Assembly (NCBI GenBank): GCA_016783965.1
Contig: JADHVO010000007.1
Coordinates: 124,001 to 188,000 of the forward strand
Reading direction: 5' to 3'
Source: Alphaproteobacteria bacterium
GTDB lineage: Bacteria; Pseudomonadota; Alphaproteobacteria; Micropepsales; Micropepsaceae
DNA: 64,000 nt
Positions 42,394 through 50,765 of this stretch are shown piece by piece. A program made the position numbers and the translations under genes. A model generated the notes under the pieces. It saw nothing but the letters and a program-made list of their open reading frames with translations. It had not been told where the DNA came from and made no database searches. Each line of letters opens with the position of its first letter. Within the stretch, counting starts at the first letter, position 1.

Positions 42394-43445
42394 CGCAGCT
42401 CTGCCGCCATGTGGGAAGTTGTGGCGGCTGCACGCTCCAGGATGTGCCGGAGGCGGCCTATCGGGCGCAGAAGCGCGAGGCGGTTGTTCGTGCACTGACG
42501 AAGGCCGGCGTCGACGCGGAGGTGACGGAGATAGTTGCCGTGCCGCCCGGCACGCGACGGCGCGCAGTGTTCAAGATCGCGAAGCGCGGCGGGGAGGCCG
42601 ACGTCGGCTTTCATGCGCTCAAGTCCCACGCCATCGTCGACATGCGCGAATGCCTGGTTCTGACGCCCGGATTGTTCGCGCTGGCCGGGGCGCTGCGGGG
42701 TATGGCGACGGCGCTGTTCGCCCGGGGGCAGACCGCCGAGGCGCACGCCACCGAAGCCGACAACGGCAACGACATTGCCTTCCGCGCGCCCATGAAGCTT
42801 ACGGTCGAGCTTACGTCGGCCCTGGCCAAAGCCGCGCCGGCGCTGAATGCGGCGCGCATCGTGTGGAATGGCGCGCTGGCGTTCGAGCGGGCGGCGCCGG
42901 TGGTGCATTTCGGCAAAGTGGCGGTGAAGCTGCCGCCCGAGTCCTTCCTGCAACCGACCCGCGAGGGGGAGGAGGCGCTGCGCAGCCGGGTGCTGGTCGC
43001 AGTGAAGGGCGCGAAGAGCATCGCCGACCTGTTCTGCGGCACCGGCACCTTCTCTCTGGCGCTGGCGGAACAGGGCAAGGTGCTGGCGGTCGAACGGGAG
43101 CAGGCGATGCTCGATGCGCTCGCCGCCGCCGCCAAGGCGACGCAGGGAATGAAGCCCGTCACCACCCAGCGTCGCGACCTGTTCAAATTGCCGCTGACAC
43201 CGCTGGAACTGAGCAAGTTCGACGCCGTAGTGCTCGACCCGCCGCGGGCCGGCGCCGAGACGCAGGCCCGGCAGCTCGCGCGATCAAAGGTTGCGCGGCT
43301 CGCCTACGTTTCCTGCGATGCCAGCAGTTTCGCGCGAGACGCCAGGATCCTGACCGACGGCGGCTATCGCATCGGACCGGTGACCCCCGTGGACCAATTC
43401 CTGTGGTCGTCGCATATTGAGCTTGTCGCCGCTTTCGAGCGGTAG
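42390..43445 (+). CDS. RNA (uracil-5-)-methyltransferase, RumA/TrmA type
   Basis: 351 residues from GTG 42390, which overlaps the tlyA stop. It has the iron-sulfur cluster cysteines CRHVGSCGGC near the N-terminus plus the later RECLVL. SAM motif I is ADLFCGTGTFSLALAE, followed by AVVLDPPRAG and the nucleophile-containing YVSCDASSFARD. It lacks the N-terminal TRAM domain of RlmD, so it is the short form common in alphaproteobacteria. The target is a uridine in rRNA or tRNA; which one is not decidable here. Confidence 0.9.
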   Translation: MTQLCRHVGSCGGCTLQDVPEAAYRAQKREAVVRALTKAGVDAEVTEIVAVPPGTRRRAVFKIAKRGGEADVGFHALKSHAIVDMRECLVLTPGLFALAGALRGMATALFARGQTAEAHATEADNGNDIAFRAPMKLTVELTSALAKAAPALNAARIVWNGALAFERAAPVVHFGKVAVKLPPESFLQPTREGEEALRSRVLVAVKGAKSIADLFCGTGTFSLALAEQGKVLAVEREQAMLDALAAAAKATQGMKPVTTQRRDLFKLPLTPLELSKFDAVVLDPPRAGAETQARQLARSKVARLAYVSCDASSFARDARILTDGGYRIGPVTPVDQFLWSSHIELVAAFER

Positions 43446-43460
43446 AGCGGGGTTGCCTTT

Positions 43461-44192
43461 ATGAAAGTCTTTCGGGCATTTGTGGCCGCGATTTGCGCGG
43501 CATTGATCGTTTCGCCGGCTTCTGCCGCCGGCTTCGGCGACTGGGCCGCCATCGTGGTCGCCGCCGACTGGCACTCGCATTCCGGCGCGCCGTCGGAAGT
43601 CTTCGACAATGGCCGCCGCGACGTCGCCGCCGATCTGGTCCGGCTGGGCTTTTCGCAGAACAACATCATCCAGTTCTCGGTGCGCAACGACACGCATCCC
43701 GGCACCGATCACGCCGACAAGCAGACCATCGCCAACGAGCTGTGGGACCTGTCCAACCGCACGACCGGCGGCTGCTTCGTCTATTTCACCTCGCACGGCT
43801 CGCCGGACGGCATGGTGCTGGGCGACGACATGATCTCGCCGAGCTCGCTGTCGGGGATGATCGACAATGCCTGCGGTACCCGCCCGACGGTGGTGTTCAC
43901 CGTGGCGTGCTTCTCCGGCGTGTTCGTCGACGCGCTGTCGGGGCCGAACCGCTTCGTGATGACGGCGGCCAGGCCGGACCGGCCGTCCTTCGGCTGCGGC
44001 GACAACGACCGTTACACCTTTTTCGACAATTGCTGGCTGGACTCGGTCGGCAGCGTGGGGGACTTCGGCAGCCTCGCGACCGCCATCAGGGCGTGTGTGA
44101 GCCGCAAGGAGCACGAGATCAACGGCTTGCCGTCGGAGCCGCAACTCTACATCGGCCCCACCATGGCCGCGGCGATGCCGCACTGGCGGTGA
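43461..44192 (+). CDS. Secreted C13-family (legumain-like) cysteine peptidase
   Basis: 243 residues with a Sec signal peptide (FVAAICAALIVSPASAAG). The caspase-like fold carries His112 in VYFTSHGSPDG and Cys150 in VVFTVACFSGVF, the catalytic dyad of family C13, with FVMTAARPDRPSFGCG after. Several extra cysteines suggest disulfides. Eukaryotic members are legumains and GPI transamidases; bacterial members are poorly studied. It lies 15 bases after the RNA methyltransferase gene, so may be co-transcribed. Convergent with vapC. Confidence 0.85.
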   Translation: MKVFRAFVAAICAALIVSPASAAGFGDWAAIVVAADWHSHSGAPSEVFDNGRRDVAADLVRLGFSQNNIIQFSVRNDTHPGTDHADKQTIANELWDLSNRTTGGCFVYFTSHGSPDGMVLGDDMISPSSLSGMIDNACGTRPTVVFTVACFSGVFVDALSGPNRFVMTAARPDRPSFGCGDNDRYTFFDNCWLDSVGSVGDFGSLATAIRACVSRKEHEINGLPSEPQLYIGPTMAAAMPHWR

Positions 44193-44196
44193 GCGC

Positions 44197-44592
44197 CTAG
44201 CGCAGCCAGTTTTCGATGTTGAGCCCCGGCACGCGCGAGAATTCGCGTTCGTTGTCGGTGACGAGCACGCAGTCAAGCGCACGCGCATGTGCGGCAATGA
44301 AAGTGTCGTTGTATCCGATGGCTTTCCCGACTGATTCAAGGTGCGCCCTGATCTTGCCGTAGTGCGCATCGGCAGGTTCTTCGAACGCCACGATGAGCAG
44401 CCTGTTCAACATCTCAGCGATATTTCGGGATAGCGCCGAGCTCTGACGCGTGATGCCATAACGCAACTCTGACGCAACAACGATACTGATCCCGATGTTG
44501 CTCTGTCCGATTCGACGAAACTGTCCTGCGGACATGCCGCGCGGATTGCGCACGATGTCGGACACGATGTTGGTGTCCAGCATGTAGCGCAT
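44197..44592 (-). CDS. vapC: VapC-type PIN-domain toxin
   Basis: 131 residues with the PIN-domain acidic residues in MLDTNIVSDIV, VVASELRYG, GYNDTFIAAHA and LVTDNEREF. It would cleave RNA, commonly initiator tRNA. The start lies on the last base of the antitoxin stop region, so the two are coupled. The expected pair order (antitoxin first) is seen. No mobile-element context is visible. Confidence 0.93.
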   Translation of the reverse strand: MRYMLDTNIVSDIVRNPRGMSAGQFRRIGQSNIGISIVVASELRYGITRQSSALSRNIAEMLNRLLIVAFEEPADAHYGKIRAHLESVGKAIGYNDTFIAAHARALDCVLVTDNEREFSRVPGLNIENWLR

Positions 44593-44831
44593 CAGAAGAT
44601 TTCTTCGGGCCTTGTTGGCTGGTCGGCGACTTCGGGAAACGTTGCGTCGGTCGGCTTCAGGGAGTCGAGAAACTCGATCACCGATCCTTTGCGCGGTTTC
44701 GCTTCGATGATCAGCTTCTCGCCATCCTTGCGCATGATCGCTTCATCGCCCGGCAGTTCGAATTCGCGCGGGATCCTGACTGCCTGATTGCGGCCGTTGC
44801 GGAAGAGCTTGACATGTCGCTCAATACTCAT
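44592..44831 (-). CDS. vapB: VapB-type antitoxin (SpoVT/AbrB-like)
   Basis: 79 residues from ATG 44831; ATG 44837 and ATG 44849 are in frame but lie inside the operator palindrome. The N-terminal swapped-hairpin DNA-binding domain reads VKLFRNGRNQAVRIPREFEL, typical of VapB. The C-terminus (FPEVADQPTRPEEIF) neutralises the toxin. There is no obvious ribosome site, so translation may be near-leaderless. A strong palindrome directly upstream suggests autorepression. Confidence 0.9.
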   Translation of the reverse strand: MSIERHVKLFRNGRNQAVRIPREFELPGDEAIMRKDGEKLIIEAKPRKGSVIEFLDSLKPTDATFPEVADQPTRPEEIF

Positions 44832-44855
44832 TGGCATATGCCATAGCATATGCCA
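44832..44855. promoter_or_regulatory. Probable VapB operator palindrome
   Basis: Perfect inverted repeat TGGCATATGC (44832-44841) / GCATATGCCA (44846-44855) with a four-base CATA spacer, abutting the vapB start codon. The left arm and the base after it also form their own palindrome (GGCATATGCC). VapB dimers bind such repeats to autoregulate. Confidence 0.7.
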
Positions 44856-44879
44856 GAGAAGATAGCAATAGCGGGGGGG

Positions 44880-45980
44880 TTATCCCACCTGCGCCCGCTG
44901 GCGGAGCGCCTGGTCGGCGAGGACGCAGGCCATCATCGCTTCTCCGACCGGCACGGCGCGGATGCCGACGCAGGGGTCGTGGCGGCCCTTGGTGAGGATG
45001 TCCGTCTCGGCGTTGTTCACGTCGACCGTCTTGCGCGGCGAGAGGATCGACGAGGTTGGCTTCACGGCGAAGCGGCACACGATCGGCTGGCCAGTCGAGA
45101 TGCCGCCCAGGATGCCGCCGGCGTGGTTTGCGAGGAAGCGCGGCTTGCCGTCCTTGCCGGCGCGCATTTCGTCGGCATTCTCCTCGCCCGTCAGCGCTGC
45201 GGCGGCGAAGCCATCGCCGATCTCGACGCCCTTCACCGCATTGATGCTCATCATCGCGGCGGCTAGATCACCGTCGAGCTTGGCATAGATCGGTGCGCCG
45301 AGCCCGGCCGGGATGCCGTCGGCCACCACCTCGATCACCGCGCCGACCGACGAGCCGGCCTTGCGGATGCCCTCGAGGTATTCCGTCCACGGATCGACGG
45401 CGCTGGCGTCGGGGCAGAAGAACGGGTTCTTCGCGACCTCATCCCAGTCCCAGCGGTCGCGGCTGATCATTTTGGTCCCCATCTGCACCAGCGCGCCGCG
45501 CACCGTCACGCCCGGATAGAGCGAGGCCAGCACCTTGCGCGCGACCGCGCCGGCGGCGACGCGCGTCGCGGTCTCTCGCGCGCTCTGGCGGCCCCCGCCG
45601 CGATAATCGCGCACGCCGTATTTTGCGAGATAGGTGTAGTCGGCGTGGCCGGGGCGGAACTTGTCGCGGATGTCGTTGTAGTCCTTCGACCGCTGGTCGA
45701 CGTTCTCGATCAGCAGCGCGATGGGCGTGCCGGTGGTCACCTGCTGCGCCATCCGCTCGTCCTGGAACACGCCGGAGAGGATCTTCACCGCATCCGGTTC
45801 CTGCCGCTGGGTGACGAACCTGCTCTGGCCGGGGCGGCGGCGGTCGAGATCGGCCTGGATGTCGGCCTCGGTCAGTGCGATGCCGGGCGGGCAGCCGTCG
45901 ATGACGCAGCCGATCGCCGGCCCGTGGCTCTCGCCGAAGGTCGTGACGCGGAACAGATGACCGAACGTGTTGTACGACAT
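44880..45980 (-). CDS. aroC: Chorismate synthase
   Basis: 366 residues from ATG 45980 (MSYNTFG); ATG 46001 would add seven. The signature [19 protein letters not shown], then [27 protein letters not shown] and [13 protein letters not shown] (FMN-binding) are all present, and [13 protein letters not shown] near the end. It converts EPSP to chorismate using reduced FMN. Downstream of the phosphatase gene, about 40 bases apart, probably one operon with fabI and the phosphatase. Confidence 0.97.
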   Translation of the reverse strand: MSYNTFGHLFRVTTFGESHGPAIGCVIDGCPPGIALTEADIQADLDRRRPGQSRFVTQRQEPDAVKILSGVFQDERMAQQVTTGTPIALLIENVDQRSKDYNDIRDKFRPGHADYTYLAKYGVRDYRGGGRQSARETATRVAAGAVARKVLASLYPGVTVRGALVQMGTKMISRDRWDWDEVAKNPFFCPDASAVDPWTEYLEGIRKAGSSVGAVIEVVADGIPAGLGAPIYAKLDGDLAAAMMSINAVKGVEIGDGFAAAALTGEENADEMRAGKDGKPRFLANHAGGILGGISTGQPIVCRFAVKPTSSILSPRKTVDVNNAETDILTKGRHDPCVGIRAVPVGEAMMACVLADQALRQRAQVG

Positions 45981-46019
45981 GACACGGTGTTCGTAGCTCA
46001 TTCCACCGTGTGGCGGAAG

Positions 46020-46634
46020 CTAGGCGTCTGGGTCGAGCCTCGTGACCACGTTACCACGCGCGCAGAACACCACGCCCTGCGGTTCGTCGAGGGCTGACAT
46101 CTGCTGCGCACTGAGCCCCGCGAACAGTCCGCGCAGGATGCGGGTCGTGGCGCCGTGACTCACGATGAAGGTGTCGCGCGCGATATCGTGGCAGAAACTC
46201 TCGATGCGTTTTGCGACGTCGGCATAACTCTCACCTTCGGGGATGCGCACGTTCCACTTGTCGTTGGTCCGCCGCTCGAAGAACGCGGGGTCGAGCGCCC
46301 TCGCTTCGGCATCGGTCAACTGGTCCCAGATGCCGAGGTCGATCTCCTGGAGGCGCGGATCGGTGCGGAAGCCATCGTGAGGGAGGCCCAGCACCTCTCT
46401 CACGATACTCATCGTGGTCTTGGCGCGTTGGAGCGGCGAGCAGACGAAATCGACCGTCATCGGCTGCAAGCCCAGCGTTTCCGCAAGGATATCACCGACC
46501 TCCTTCGCCTGCTCGCGCCCAAGCGGCGTGAGCGGCGTGTCCTTCATGCCGGAGAATTGCTTGTGAAGATTGGCCTCGGTCTGCCCGTGGCGTGCGAAGT
46601 AAAGCGTCAGCCCCGGTTTGAGCGCGAGCGTCAT
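46020..46634 (-). CDS. Histidine phosphatase (phosphoglycerate mutase-like) family protein
   Basis: 204 residues from ATG 46634, overlapping the fabI stop (ATGA). The phosphohistidine motif YFARHGQTEAN comes near the N-terminus, followed by VCSPLQRAKTTM, the acidic EIDLGIWD and the second catalytic histidine in FIVSHGATTRI. It could be a phosphoglycerate mutase, a cobalamin-type phosphatase or a broad phosphatase; the sequence does not decide. It lies between fabI and aroC, the same strand, tight spacing. Confidence 0.9.
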   Translation of the reverse strand: MTLALKPGLTLYFARHGQTEANLHKQFSGMKDTPLTPLGREQAKEVGDILAETLGLQPMTVDFVCSPLQRAKTTMSIVREVLGLPHDGFRTDPRLQEIDLGIWDQLTDAEARALDPAFFERRTNDKWNVRIPEGESYADVAKRIESFCHDIARDTFIVSHGATTRILRGLFAGLSAQQMSALDEPQGVVFCARGNVVTRLDPDA

Positions 46635-47449
46635 TCGCCCTTGCTGACCGTCATGTCGGGCGCGTCGATCGCCTTCATCCCGACCACGTGATAGCCGGCG
46701 TCGACGTGCAAGTTTTCGCCCGTGACCGCCTTGCCCATATCGGACAGCAGGTACAGCGCCGAATTGCCGACCTCCTCGATCGTCACATTGCGGCGAAGCG
46801 GCGAGTTGTACTCGTTCCATTTGAGGATGTAGCGGAAGTCGCCGATGCCGCTGGCCGCCAGCGTCTTGATCGGGCCGGCACTGATCGAGTTCACGCGGAT
46901 GTTCTTTTTGCCGAGGTCTTCGGCGAGATAACGCACGGAGGCCTCGAGCGCTGCCTTGGCCACGCCCATGACGTTGTAGTGCGGCATGACTTTCTCGCTG
47001 CCGTAATAGGTCAGCGTCACCATCGAGCCGCCGTTCGTCATCATCTTCTCGGCGCGCTGGGCGACGGCGGTGAACGAATAGCAGGAGATGTCCATCGTCA
47101 TCCGGAAATTGTCCGGCGTCGTGTCGATATAGCGTCCGTCGAGCTGGTCCTTGTCGGAGAAGCCGATGGCGTGCACCACGAAATCCAGCGAAGGCCACAC
47201 GCGCGCCAGTTCCTGGAACGCGCCGTCGATCGAACCCTGGTTCGAGACGTCGCAGTCGATCATCGCGGCCGGCTTCAAAGGTTCCACCAGTGGCACGACG
47301 CGCTTTTTGAATACGTCGCCCTGATAAGAAAACGCCAGCTCCGCGCCAGCCTTGTGCAATGCTTCGGCCACGCCCCAGGCGATCGAGCGGTTGTTGGCCA
47401 CGCCCATGATGAGCCCACGCTTGCCCTTCATGAGTCCGTCAAACGCCAT
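46631..47449 (-). CDS. fabI: Enoyl-[acyl-carrier-protein] reductase (NADH)
   Basis: 272 residues from ATG 47449. The FabI-specific nucleotide motif reads IMGVANNRSIAWGVAEAL. The catalytic Tyr/Lys region is TYYGSEKVMPHYNVMGVAKAALE (Y-x6-K type), followed by RVNSISAGPIKTLAASGI. It performs the last reduction step of fatty-acid elongation. First gene of the fabI-phosphatase-aroC operon. Confidence 0.95.
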   Translation of the reverse strand: MAFDGLMKGKRGLIMGVANNRSIAWGVAEALHKAGAELAFSYQGDVFKKRVVPLVEPLKPAAMIDCDVSNQGSIDGAFQELARVWPSLDFVVHAIGFSDKDQLDGRYIDTTPDNFRMTMDISCYSFTAVAQRAEKMMTNGGSMVTLTYYGSEKVMPHYNVMGVAKAALEASVRYLAEDLGKKNIRVNSISAGPIKTLAASGIGDFRYILKWNEYNSPLRRNVTIEEVGNSALYLLSDMGKAVTGENLHVDAGYHVVGMKAIDAPDMTVSKGE

Positions 47450-47612
47450 GTGTGCTGCTCCAAAACTCGCCCGCTGACGGCACTTCTGTGGCCGCAAACC
47501 CAAGGAAACTCAAGGACAAATGCTTCCCGCAGGACAAGGTTATTGACGGGGTTTGCCAGCATACCCACAATCTGAAAAACCACAAAAATGGTGGCCGCAG
47601 GGAGACTACGCG

Positions 47613-48764
47613 ATGGGATACGCCGGTTCTCGCATCATGTGCGATGCGGACAGCCACATCATGGAAACATTTGACTGGCTGAAGAGTTATGCCGATCCCG
47701 ACATCCGCGACTCATTACCAGGCCTTAAGCTGGGCGGCGCTGGCCGCATGGCCGAGAAAGCCATCGGCAAGGCGCAGGCCGCGCGGCTGGACGAGACGAT
47801 CGTCAAGGAGCAGCGGGCGAACATCATCGGCGGTTCCAAGGGCTGGGCGGCCTATGGCGCCTTCGACAAGGACGACCGGAGGAAGGCGCTGGATGACCTG
47901 GGCTTCGCGCGTCAGCTGGTGTTCTCGACCTTCGCGCAGACGCAATTCGCGAGCGAGAAGGATGCGAAGCTGCGCTATGGCGGCGCGCGCGCACACAACC
48001 GCGCTATGGGAGATTTCTGCGCCGGCGACACGCGGCTGATGGGCATCGCCGTGGTGCCGCTCGACACGCCGGAGCTGGCGGTGGAGGAGATCCGGAACGC
48101 AGCCAAGTTCGGCAACAAGGCGGTGTGGATCAACGCGTCGCCGGCGGGCGGGCGTTCGCCGGGGCATAGCGACCTTGATCCGGTTTGGCGGACGATGGTC
48201 GAACTCGGCCTGCCGTTCATGCTGCACATCGGCGGCGGCACGCGCGTGATGGACAAGGCGTACGACAACAACGGCCTGCCGCGCCCGACCGACTGGCTGG
48301 GCGGCGGCGAGAATTTGCGCGTGAAGGACTACATGACGATCAGCTTCGCGGCGCAGATGTTCCTGAGCGCGATGGTGTTCGATTGCGTGTTCGAGCGCTT
48401 CGCGGGATTGAAGGGCGGGGCGATTGAGCTGGGCGCCGGCTGGGTGCCGCACTACCTGCGCTCGCTGGATGCGGGCCAGCGCATGTTCAAGAAGACCGAC
48501 CCGCAGGTGGGCACACTGTCGCTAAGGGCGAGCGACTACATCCGGAGGCAAGTGCGCTTCACGCCGTTCCCCGGCGAGGACGTCGGCCACATGATCCGCG
48601 ACGCGGGCGAGGAGCTGTTCCTGTTCTCCTCTGATTACCCGCATCCCGAGGGCGGCAAGGACCCGGTGCGGAAATTCGACGAAACGCTGCAGGGCTTGAG
48701 CGCGGCCGCGACGGAAAGGTTCTACCGCCGCAACTTCGAAGACATGATGGGGATTGCGGCTTAG
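47613..48764 (+). CDS. Amidohydrolase family 2 protein (ACMSD/LigW-like)
   Basis: 383 residues from ATG 47613, with CAGGGAGA upstream. TIM-barrel metal site features are visible as MCDADSHIMET at the N-terminus, PFMLHIGGG in the middle and FLFSSDYPHPEGGKDP near the end, the last being the hallmark of this family. Members are metal-dependent decarboxylases or hydrolases of aromatic or related acids. The substrate is unknown. Single gene, divergent from fabI. Confidence 0.88.
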   Translation: MGYAGSRIMCDADSHIMETFDWLKSYADPDIRDSLPGLKLGGAGRMAEKAIGKAQAARLDETIVKEQRANIIGGSKGWAAYGAFDKDDRRKALDDLGFARQLVFSTFAQTQFASEKDAKLRYGGARAHNRAMGDFCAGDTRLMGIAVVPLDTPELAVEEIRNAAKFGNKAVWINASPAGGRSPGHSDLDPVWRTMVELGLPFMLHIGGGTRVMDKAYDNNGLPRPTDWLGGGENLRVKDYMTISFAAQMFLSAMVFDCVFERFAGLKGGAIELGAGWVPHYLRSLDAGQRMFKKTDPQVGTLSLRASDYIRRQVRFTPFPGEDVGHMIRDAGEELFLFSSDYPHPEGGKDPVRKFDETLQGLSAAATERFYRRNFEDMMGIAA

Positions 48765-48877
48765 CTGATGAAGTGCACGATTTGAGTATCCTCACCCGCG
48801 AAATGGCGGGAGAGGAGAGTTCGGTCGAAACATGTGTCAAGCGGGCGCTATCAAGCGGCGCACTGACGAAACGCAAT

Positions 48878-50614
48878 TCAACCAGGGCCCGAGGGCAAGT
48901 TCTCATAGTACGGCACCGGGATCTCGTCCTTCGTGTTGAGGCTGCCGACCAGCATGGCGGTGACGGGGTGGGCGATGTCGCCGTCGGTCATGATGTTGAG
49001 ACATGTTGGCTTGCCGCTGGCCTGGGCGCGCCGCACGGCAGGACCGATGTCCGCGGCGCGGGTGATCTGCTCGCCCGCGCAGCCGAAGCCTTCGGCCACC
49101 GTGTGATAGGCGCTCGGCGCGAGCTTCACCGCTGCGAGATTCTGCCGGCCGAACACCAGCTCCTGCCCGTGCTGTGACATGCCCCAGCAGGCGTTGTTGA
49201 AGATCACCGTCAGGATCGGCAGGCCGTGCCGCGCCATGGTGTCGAACTCGGCGATGTGGAAGCCCGCGGCGCCGTCGCCCATGATCGCAGCGACCGGCTT
49301 GCCGGGACGCGCGCGGGCGAGGCCGATGGAAAATCCTTGTCCCACGCCCAGCGTACCGAGATAGCCATTGCCCATGTAGAGACCCGGTCCCGGTGAGCGG
49401 CCGAACGGCTGGAACCACGACGGGGCTTCACCGCCGTCATAGGCGATAGCCGTGTCCGGCGACAGGGCGCGTGCCACCTCGCGCGCGGCGTGGAAGGGAT
49501 GGATCACGCCCTCGCGTGTCTCTGTGGGAACGCCCTCGAACGGTGCCATACCTGCGGCCAGCAACCGGGCGAGCAGCCCGGTCCACGCGATGGGCTTCCT
49601 CCAGGACCGGCCGCGGGCCGCCGAAGCGAGAGCCGCGAGCGCCTCGCCACTGTCCGCAGTGACGGCAACATCCGGCGTGCGCAGCCGCCCGATCTCGGAT
49701 CCGTCTATGTCGATCTGGATCAGTTTCGCGCTGTGCGGAACGATGCTGCCCGCGCGGCCGCCCAGGAACAGGCCGGATCGCGCGCCAATCTGGATGACGA
49801 GATCAGCCGGCTGTTTCGCGACCAGCGCTGCGACCGCCAGCGTTCCCGCCGCGCCCAGGTTCAGCGGATGATCGGCGGGAATCACGCCGTTGCCCTTGCT
49901 GCTGAAGAGCACTGGCGTGCCGGTGATCTCGGCGAAGTTCGGCAGTTCGGCGGTACAGCGCGCCGACAGCGCGCCCCCGCCGACGATGATCGCCGGGCGC
50001 GTCGAAGCGGCGAGAAGATCAAGGATGCGGTTCACGGCGGCCGCCGACGGCGCGGGCGGGGCGTTCAGCGCCGGCAGCGACGGCAGCTGCAGGCTCTCCT
50101 CGTGCATCACGCCGAACATGATGTCGATTGGCAGTTCGAGGAAGACCGGACCCGGGCGGCCGGATTGCGCGATGCGGACCGCCTTGTCGACGAGGTCGGG
50201 GATGCGCTCGACATTGGTGATGCGGTGCGCCCACTTGGTGACCGGCGCGGCCATCGCAACCTGGTCGAAACCGCCCTGGAGCGGATTGGTCGCGACCTCG
50301 CGCAGCGGCGGTGAACCGGCGAGGAACAGCACCGGCGTCGCGTCCAGCCAGGCATCGACCATGCAGGTCAGGGCGTTGGTAAAGCCCGGTCCGGCGGTGA
50401 TCGCCGCGACGCCGATCCTGCCCGTCGCGCGGGAGTAGGCCTGGGCGGCGTGCCCCGCCGTCGCTTCGTGCCGTGTGTCGGTCAGGCGGATGCCGTTATC
50501 GGCGCAGGCCACGAGGAAGGAATCGAGATGGCCGCCATGCAGCGCGAACACCTCGCTGACCTTCAGCGCCGCCAGGCTCTTCGCCAGCACCACTCCGCCA
50601 CTGATGCGCCCCAT
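48878..50614 (-). CDS. Thiamine pyrophosphate-dependent enzyme (acetolactate synthase-like)
   Basis: 578 residues from ATG 50614, with GGGAGGAC upstream. The three-domain layout is clear: an N-terminal pyrimidine domain with the activating Glu in DTRHEATAGHAAQAYSR, a central domain (PAIIVGGGALSA) and a C-terminal TPP domain (IMGDGAAGFHIAEFD, then FNNACWGM). Relatives include acetolactate synthase, oxalyl-CoA decarboxylase and benzoylformate decarboxylase. No small regulatory subunit adjoins it, so biosynthetic acetolactate synthase is unlikely. Divergent from the AceE-like gene. Confidence 0.87.
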   Translation of the reverse strand: MGRISGGVVLAKSLAALKVSEVFALHGGHLDSFLVACADNGIRLTDTRHEATAGHAAQAYSRATGRIGVAAITAGPGFTNALTCMVDAWLDATPVLFLAGSPPLREVATNPLQGGFDQVAMAAPVTKWAHRITNVERIPDLVDKAVRIAQSGRPGPVFLELPIDIMFGVMHEESLQLPSLPALNAPPAPSAAAVNRILDLLAASTRPAIIVGGGALSARCTAELPNFAEITGTPVLFSSKGNGVIPADHPLNLGAAGTLAVAALVAKQPADLVIQIGARSGLFLGGRAGSIVPHSAKLIQIDIDGSEIGRLRTPDVAVTADSGEALAALASAARGRSWRKPIAWTGLLARLLAAGMAPFEGVPTETREGVIHPFHAAREVARALSPDTAIAYDGGEAPSWFQPFGRSPGPGLYMGNGYLGTLGVGQGFSIGLARARPGKPVAAIMGDGAAGFHIAEFDTMARHGLPILTVIFNNACWGMSQHGQELVFGRQNLAAVKLAPSAYHTVAEGFGCAGEQITRAADIGPAVRRAQASGKPTCLNIMTDGDIAHPVTAMLVGSLNTKDEIPVPYYENLPSGPG

Positions 50615-50765
50615 GTCCGTCCTCCCAACGTGGATTTGCGCGTCAGGAGATATCCGGCGTCGCGCCGCGGCCTTGTTCTGGATCAATCCGCAGAAGCGAC
50701 AGGTTACGCAGGGACAAATTTGCCCTGCATGCTACAACCGCGTGGCTTTCTGAACGCCCGCCGCC

